Positions 6,116 to 10,485 of a stretch of DNA of 10,485 nt are shown in pieces. How positions within the stretch are numbered: position 1 is the stretch's first letter; every line of letters begins with the position of its first letter. The DNA is from Spirochaetales bacterium (lineage in GTDB: Bacteria; Spirochaetota; Spirochaetia; DSM-27196; SKKC01). The notes beneath the pieces were generated by a model. The model was not told where the DNA came from, ran no database searches, and saw nothing but the letters and a program-made list of their open reading frames with translations. Location of the stretch: positions 1 to 10,485 of the forward strand of contig SKKC01000120.1 of assembly GCA_007121695.1 (NCBI GenBank). The letters are read 5' to 3'. The position numbers and the translations under genes were made by a program.

Positions 6116-8062
6116 ATGGCTCTACTGCAGCTGTCACAAGTCAATCTCAGTTTCGGCGACAGGGATATTCTGAAGGATGTCCACTTCGAAGTTGAGACCG
6201 GCAGCAGGACGGCTCTTGCCGGTGCAAACGGCTCCGGCAAGACAACCTTGCTGAAGATCGCCGCAAACCTGCTGGAACCGGATTCCGGTGTTGTAACCCG
6301 ATCAAAGGGCTGCAGGGTAGGATATCTTCCGCAGACCGGATTAACACACGAAGGACTCAGTCTCTGGCACGAGGCGGAGACTGCGTACTCGGATATCGTA
6401 CGACTAATTGAAAATCGCGATCACATATCGGAAACACTTGCAGACAGCACAGCAGAACAGGATGATCTTGATACGCTGGTACAGGACCTCGGACACCTGC
6501 AGGAACGCATCGATACCAGCGGTTATTACGACCGGGATAAAGCTATCGAGACCGTTCTGAGAGGCCTCGGTTTCTCTGAACACGATTTCCAGCGCGATAC
6601 ATCCGAGTTCTCGGGAGGCTGGCAAATGCGTATCGCCCTCTCCAAACTCCTCCTGTCACAGCCGGATGTGATCCTCCTGGACGAACCGACAAACTATCTG
6701 GATCTTGAAGCGCGCGACTGGCTGCGATCCTTTCTCGCCTCGTTTCAGGGAGGAATTGTCGTGGTGGCTCACGACAGGGACTTTCTCGACAACACTGTCA
6801 CCCAGACGGCTGAGTTGTATGTGGGCGCCTTGAATCTGTATCGATGCACCTACTCTACATACGAGACGCGAAGGAAAACCGAACTCGAAGAAATCCTGTC
6901 GGCGTATGAGCAACAGCAACTCGAGATTGCCCGACTTGAAGACTTCATTCGTCGCTTCCGTTATAACGCCTCCAAAGCCGCGATGGTGCAAAGTCGAATT
7001 AAACAACTCGAAAAAATGGAACGCATCTCGATTCCCGAGTCAATGAAAAAGGTTCGTTTTTCGTTTCCCGAAACCGCACACAGTGGTAAGGAGGTTCTGC
7101 GGCTCCAGAGAGTTGGAAAACACTATGGCGATCGGAGCGTACTGAAGGATGTCGACATGCTTGTTCTTCGTGGAGAGAAAGTCGCAATCGTCGGACACAA
7201 CGGGGCAGGCAAGACAACGCTGTTGCGCATATGCGGCGGTGCCGACACGAATTACGACGGTATGTGTACACACGGTACCGGTGTGAGAACAGGGTATTAC
7301 AGCCAGGACGTTACGACACAACTGAATAGCTCACAGACCGTTTTACAGGCAGCCGAACAGGATTGCCCCGCACATCTTATGCCGAATATACGCAGCCTTC
7401 TCGGAGCTTTTCTGTTCAGGGACGACGACGTTTTCAAACCAGTCGGTGTTCTTTCCGGCGGAGAAAAAAGTCGCCTCGCGATACTTCGCCTGCTTCTGCA
7501 ACCATATAATCTGCTCGTGCTCGACGAGCCGACAAACCATCTGGATATCGCGAGTCAGGACGTTCTTCTGGATGCACTTCGACGCTACACGGGAAGCATA
7601 CTCGTGGTCAGCCATGACCGGGATTTTCTACGGGAACTAACTGGAAGGGTTATCGCGATAACCGGGCATACCGACCGGCCGTCGGAGGTACGCGAATACC
7701 CGGGTGACTACCGGTACTACGAATGGAAGGTATCACAGCAGGCAGCCACTGATCCGGTGTTGGCCGGAAAACCTGCAACAGATTCTTTTTCGGACACCCA
7801 GCGCGAAGACCGAAAGGAACGGAAGCGCGAGGCCCGCAAGGCCCGAAAACTGGCCGAAGAAGCGCTTCAGAAGGTTGAAACAATTGAGGAAGAACGGCAG
7901 CAGGTTGAACTCGCGTTGTCGGACCCGGAGCATCATGCCGACGGGGCCCGAATGAAAGAACTGACTGCGAAACTTGCACGCCTGACAGAGCTTCACGAGG
8001 ACGCGGTGCAGGAATGGGAGTCTCTCGAAGAGGCAACCGACGCATTACTACAGGAGAACTGA
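6116..8062 (+). CDS. ABC-F family ATPase (Uup/YdiF-like)
   Basis: A 648-residue soluble protein with two ATP-binding cassettes and no membrane segments, the ABC-F design. Cassette 1: Walker A GANGSGKT (36-43), signature FSGGWQMR (165-172), Walker B VILLDEPTNYLD (185-196). Cassette 2: Walker A GHNGAGKT (360-367), signature LSGGEKSR (446-453), Walker B LLVLDEPTNHLD (466-477). The helical linker between them (about 250-310) carries the tRNA-interaction region with the typical YNASKAAMVQSRIKQLEK pattern. Residues about 565-645 form the charged C-terminal coiled coil of the Uup type. Such proteins act on the ribosome near the P/E sites to relieve stalling; some members give antibiotic resistance, but there is no specific sign of that here. 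It begins 15 bases after the lipoprotein gene, with AGGA at 6099-6102 as a distant ribosome site. Confidence 0.95.
   Translation: MALLQLSQVNLSFGDRDILKDVHFEVETGSRTALAGANGSGKTTLLKIAANLLEPDSGVVTRSKGCRVGYLPQTGLTHEGLSLWHEAETAYSDIVRLIENRDHISETLADSTAEQDDLDTLVQDLGHLQERIDTSGYYDRDKAIETVLRGLGFSEHDFQRDTSEFSGGWQMRIALSKLLLSQPDVILLDEPTNYLDLEARDWLRSFLASFQGGIVVVAHDRDFLDNTVTQTAELYVGALNLYRCTYSTYETRRKTELEEILSAYEQQQLEIARLEDFIRRFRYNASKAAMVQSRIKQLEKMERISIPESMKKVRFSFPETAHSGKEVLRLQRVGKHYGDRSVLKDVDMLVLRGEKVAIVGHNGAGKTTLLRICGGADTNYDGMCTHGTGVRTGYYSQDVTTQLNSSQTVLQAAEQDCPAHLMPNIRSLLGAFLFRDDDVFKPVGVLSGGEKSRLAILRLLLQPYNLLVLDEPTNHLDIASQDVLLDALRRYTGSILVVSHDRDFLRELTGRVIAITGHTDRPSEVREYPGDYRYYEWKVSQQAATDPVLAGKPATDSFSDTQREDRKERKREARKARKLAEEALQKVETIEEERQQVELALSDPEHHADGARMKELTAKLARLTELHEDAVQEWESLEEATDALLQEN
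8052..8056 (+). promoter_or_regulatory. Ribosome binding site of exodeoxyribonuclease III
   Basis: AGGAG inside the last codons of the ABC-F gene, six bases before the ATG at 8063. It is among the best Shine-Dalgarno sites in the window and fixes the start of the gene. Confidence 0.8.
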
Positions 8063-8833
8063 ATGAGCAACCCGATGAAAGTCATATCGTGGAACGTGAA
8101 CGGGATCCGGGCAGCCGAACGCAACGGCTTTCTGGACTGGCTCGTCGCGTCAGACGCTGACGTCGTCTGCGTACAGGAAACCAAAGCCCATCCGGAACAG
8201 CTCTCCGAAGAGCTGCTATCGCCAGCGGGATACGTGTCGCGTTTCTCGAGTGCGGAGAAACGGGGCTACAGCGGGACAGCGACGTACAGTAAAAAGAAAC
8301 CGGACAATGTTACGACCCTGGGTATCAAGGATTTCGATTCCGAGGGGCGCGTTCTCATTACTAACTTTGGCTCTCTGCACATCGTGAACGCGTACTTTCC
8401 GAACAGTCAGGAAGGTGGCAAGCGCCTCGATTACAAGCTCGCGTTCTGCGCGGCAATGAAGGAACATCTGGACGGGCTCGTCCGCAGCGGACACGATGTA
8501 CTCCTCTGTGGAGATTACAACATTGCACACACTGAAATTGACCTCGCTCGTCCGAAACAGAACGAGAACAACCCGGGTTACCTGCCCGAAGAACGGGAGT
8601 GGATGACTTCGTTTCTGACCTCCGGATACACCGACACCTTCCGGGTGTTTGAACCCGGACCCGGACACTATACGTGGTGGAGCTACAGAGGTGGCGCTCG
8701 GGCGAAGAATGTCGGATGGAGAATCGATTATCACTGCGTCAACGAGCGACTCCGCGACCGCGTTCTCTCTTCCGTTATTCATCCCGAGACGACCGGCAGC
8801 GACCACTGCCCCCTGTCGATACACATCGAGTAA
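8063..8833 (+). CDS. Exodeoxyribonuclease III (AP endonuclease)
   Basis: A 256-residue protein of the ExoIII/APE1 family and of normal length. The conserved active-site residues are present in order: Asn11 (WNVNGIRAA), Glu39 (VQETK), Tyr111 (NAYFPN), Asp151 and Asn153 (CGDYNIAH), Asp222 (GWRIDYH) and Asp247-His248 (GSDHCP). The enzyme cuts DNA 5' of abasic sites and removes blocked 3' ends in base-excision repair, in the cytoplasm. The start is well supported: AGGAG (8052-8056) lies six bases before the ATG, and that ATG follows the ABC-F stop with no gap. The tight join shows cotranscription with the ABC-F gene. The symbols xth and exoA are both used for this family, so none is assigned. Confidence 0.96.
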   Translation: MSNPMKVISWNVNGIRAAERNGFLDWLVASDADVVCVQETKAHPEQLSEELLSPAGYVSRFSSAEKRGYSGTATYSKKKPDNVTTLGIKDFDSEGRVLITNFGSLHIVNAYFPNSQEGGKRLDYKLAFCAAMKEHLDGLVRSGHDVLLCGDYNIAHTEIDLARPKQNENNPGYLPEEREWMTSFLTSGYTDTFRVFEPGPGHYTWWSYRGGARAKNVGWRIDYHCVNERLRDRVLSSVIHPETTGSDHCPLSIHIE

Positions 8834-8843
8834 GCCGGTCTGG

Positions 8844-8872
8844 TTGATTTTTCGTCGCAAGGTCACTATCGT
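8844..8872 (+). promoter_or_regulatory. Candidate promoter of the rhomboid gene
   Basis: TTGATT (8844-8849), 17 bases, TATCGT (8867-8872), each matching the consensus at 4 of 6 positions. A transcript would start near 8879, three bases before the ATG, so it would be almost leaderless. The 48-base gap 8834-8881 holds no terminator that I can see, so read-through from exodeoxyribonuclease III is the alternative. Confidence 0.3.
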
Positions 8873-8881
8873 TCTCTCACT

Positions 8882-9442
8882 ATGCGCATACGATACAACG
8901 CTCCGGTCACGCTTACCTTCTCGCTCATATCCGTACTGGTACTTGTAATCGACGGGTTTACCGGTGCAGGTCTGACAGGCTCGCTTTTCAGCGTTCCGCC
9001 TGCGCTTAGCTGGACACGGTTTGTCGACTACATGAGGCTGTTTACCCATACACTCGGACACGCGGACTGGAACCATCTTATTTCTAATCTCGCATTCATC
9101 CTCCTGCTCGGCCCGATTCTCGAAGAAAAATACGGTTCATCGTCTCTGGCAGTCATGATTCTGATAACTGCCCTCATTACAGGACTGTTGAACGTACTGT
9201 TTTTAAGCACTGGACTACTTGGTGCCAGCGGCATAGTTTTCATGATGATTCTCCTGTCGAGCTTCACCCGGGTCCGTCAGGGTGAGATCCCGCTGACTTT
9301 CATACTGGTTGTTATTCTATATCTTACCAGGGAAATCGTTGGAGCCTTCGCGAACGACCAGATTTCACAGTTCGCACACATTATTGGCGGCGTCACCGGG
9401 AGCCTGTTCGGATTCCTGCAGTCCGGTCGATCGCCAAAATAA
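8882..9442 (+). CDS. Rhomboid family intramembrane serine protease
   Basis: A 186-residue protein with about six membrane helices, the minimal rhomboid core with no extra cytoplasmic domain. Visible hallmarks are the L1-helix 2 region MRLFTHTLGHADWNHLISN (51-69, His65 and Asn69 matching the HxxxN oxyanion motif), the catalytic serine in GLLGASG (Ser116) and the catalytic histidine in FAHIIGG (His166) followed by the small-residue VTGSLFGF helix. Rhomboids cut other membrane proteins within the bilayer; the substrate here is unknown, but the window's exported and lipid-anchored proteins are possible neighbours of interest. No Shine-Dalgarno site precedes the ATG; AAGG is about 20 bases upstream. 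It is followed 19 bases later by prfA, so the two are probably cotranscribed. Confidence 0.93.
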   Translation: MRIRYNAPVTLTFSLISVLVLVIDGFTGAGLTGSLFSVPPALSWTRFVDYMRLFTHTLGHADWNHLISNLAFILLLGPILEEKYGSSSLAVMILITALITGLLNVLFLSTGLLGASGIVFMMILLSSFTRVRQGEIPLTFILVVILYLTREIVGAFANDQISQFAHIIGGVTGSLFGFLQSGRSPK

Positions 9443-9450
9443 CAGAAAAT

Positions 9451-9455
9451 AAGGG
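9451..9455 (+). promoter_or_regulatory. Ribosome binding site of prfA
   Basis: AAGGG six bases before the ATG at 9462, in the 19-base gap after the rhomboid stop codon. It supports that ATG as the true start. Confidence 0.65.
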
Positions 9456-9461
9456 CGTTTC

Positions 9462-10485
9462 ATGTTTGAAAAACTGCAGTATCTGGTAAACCGGCACGAG
9501 GAGGTTCAGACGCTCCTTGCCGACCCGGATGTAATGAAGGATCAGGCTCGCTACCGCAACCTCACCCAGGAGTATTCTCACCTCTCCGAAATTGTCGAAG
9601 AATTCAGTCGATATCAGTCTCTTAGCGCTCAGCTTGAAGAAACTCTGGTAATTCTCGAAGAAGAGACGGACAGCGAACTGAAAGAACTCGCCAGGAATGA
9701 AAAAGCAGATCTCGAAGAGAAAAAAATCGCGTCAGAAAAACAACTCGGGCTTCTGCTCGTGCCACGAGATCCGATGGACTCGAATAACGTAATCGTGGAA
9801 ATTCGGGCCGGTACCGGAGGCGACGAGGCTACGCTGTTCGCGGCTGACCTGTACCGGATGTACAGCCGCTATGCAGAGCGTCGGCGATGGAAAATCGAAG
9901 TAATGAGCTCAAGCCCGAGCGAGGTAGGTGGATTCAAGGAAATCATTTTCAGCGTAGCCGGCAAAATGGCCTTCGGTACCCTGAAATATGAGAGCGGCGG
10001 ACACCGGGTACAGCGGATACCCGCAACTGAAAGTGGTGGCCGCATACACACCTCGGCGTGCACCGTTGCAGTACTCCCGGAAGTCGAAGACACCGAGATA
10101 CAGCTCAACCCCGAAGACCTTCGGGTCGATGTTTTTCGAAGCTCAGGCCCGGGCGGACAAAGCGTAAACACGACCGACAGTGCAGTAAGAATTACGCATA
10201 TTCCGACCGGGACCGTGGTGACCTGCCAGGACGAGAAAAGCCAGCTCAAAAACAAGGCGAAAGCCATGCGTGTTCTCAAGGCACGGCTTTTCGAAGTGGA
10301 GGAGGCCCGAAAGAACCGCGAACGGGCTGACGCACGAAAGAGTCAGATCGGAAGCGGAGACCGCAGTGAGCGAATACGAACGTATAACTTCCCGCAAAAT
10401 CGCCTGACCGATCACCGGATTAATCTTACCCTCTACAAACTTGATTCGATAATAGAGGGCGAAATCGACGAAGTCATTGACACCA
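9462..10485 (+). CDS. prfA: Peptide chain release factor 1 (RF1), 3' end cut by window
   Basis: The open frame runs from ATG 9462 to the window edge: 341 complete codons, no stop. Family members are about 355-360 residues, so only the last 15-20 are missing. An N-terminal coiled region (about 1-100) precedes the codon-recognition domain, with PAT at 187-189 in RIPATESGGRIHTSACTVAV; this PxT motif marks RF1 (UAA and UAG) rather than RF2, which has SPF. The peptidyl-tRNA hydrolysis loop is SSGPGGQSVN with GGQ at 231-233, and the later RIRTYNFPQNRLTDHRI segment (304-320) is typical. RF1 releases finished proteins from the ribosome; the GGQ glutamine is normally methylated by PrmC, often encoded just downstream, outside this window. 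The ribosome site AAGGG fits the start. Confidence 0.97.
   Translation, partial: MFEKLQYLVNRHEEVQTLLADPDVMKDQARYRNLTQEYSHLSEIVEEFSRYQSLSAQLEETLVILEEETDSELKELARNEKADLEEKKIASEKQLGLLLVPRDPMDSNNVIVEIRAGTGGDEATLFAADLYRMYSRYAERRRWKIEVMSSSPSEVGGFKEIIFSVAGKMAFGTLKYESGGHRVQRIPATESGGRIHTSACTVAVLPEVEDTEIQLNPEDLRVDVFRSSGPGGQSVNTTDSAVRITHIPTGTVVTCQDEKSQLKNKAKAMRVLKARLFEVEEARKNRERADARKSQIGSGDRSERIRTYNFPQNRLTDHRINLTLYKLDSIIEGEIDEVIDT

Noticed and set aside
8216..9076. A 286-codon open frame on the minus strand
   Set aside because: It lies antisense across exodeoxyribonuclease III and the rhomboid gene, both with intact active-site motifs. Its translation shows no recognisable domain, and it has no plausible context.

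Overview
The window looks like an ordinary chromosomal segment of a free-living bacterium, with dense genes, mixed GC content and Shine-Dalgarno sites on only some genes. Two lipoprotein genes, a DUF2400 (TIGR02757) gene, an SH3-like envelope lipoprotein and an LPP20/FlgT-like secreted protein together suggest a spirochaete (Spirochaetota). This is an inference from family distribution, not a proven assignment. I see no transposase, integrase, phage gene, CRISPR array, tRNA or rRNA.

Layout. The left edge (1-121, +) is the C-terminus of chorismate synthase (aroC). It converges on a minus-strand block. That block reads, in its own direction, a six-helix membrane protein with three repeated WPV units (1806-1249), a DUF2400 protein (1252-455) joined to it by an ATGA overlap, and then, after a gap holding a promoter and an operator-like palindrome, rubredoxin (346-185). 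A hairpin with a T-tract (120-162) ends the rubredoxin transcript. Divergently from 1880, a plus-strand envelope cluster runs: TPR lipoprotein (1880-2932), MltD-like lytic transglycosylase (2899-3792, overlapping), an LPP20/FlgT-like secreted protein (3789-4682, TTGA overlap), then after a candidate promoter an SH3-like lipoprotein (4772-6100). It continues with closely packed housekeeping genes: an ABC-F ATPase (6116-8062), exodeoxyribonuclease III (8063-8833), a minimal rhomboid protease (8882-9442) and peptide chain release factor 1 (prfA, 9462 to the right edge, nearly complete).

How the genes fit together. The four envelope genes share exported products, overlapping reading frames and one peptidoglycan-cleaving enzyme, so they plausibly act together at the cell wall or outer membrane; the partners of the transglycosylase are uncharacterised. 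The downstream block concerns ribosome function (ABC-F, RF1) and DNA repair (ExoIII), with a membrane protease inserted. The most interesting material is the uncharacterised envelope cluster, the palindrome at the rubredoxin start site, and several genes lacking a Shine-Dalgarno site whose best promoter match would place transcription start at or next to the start codon. No clearly novel defence or mobile system is visible.
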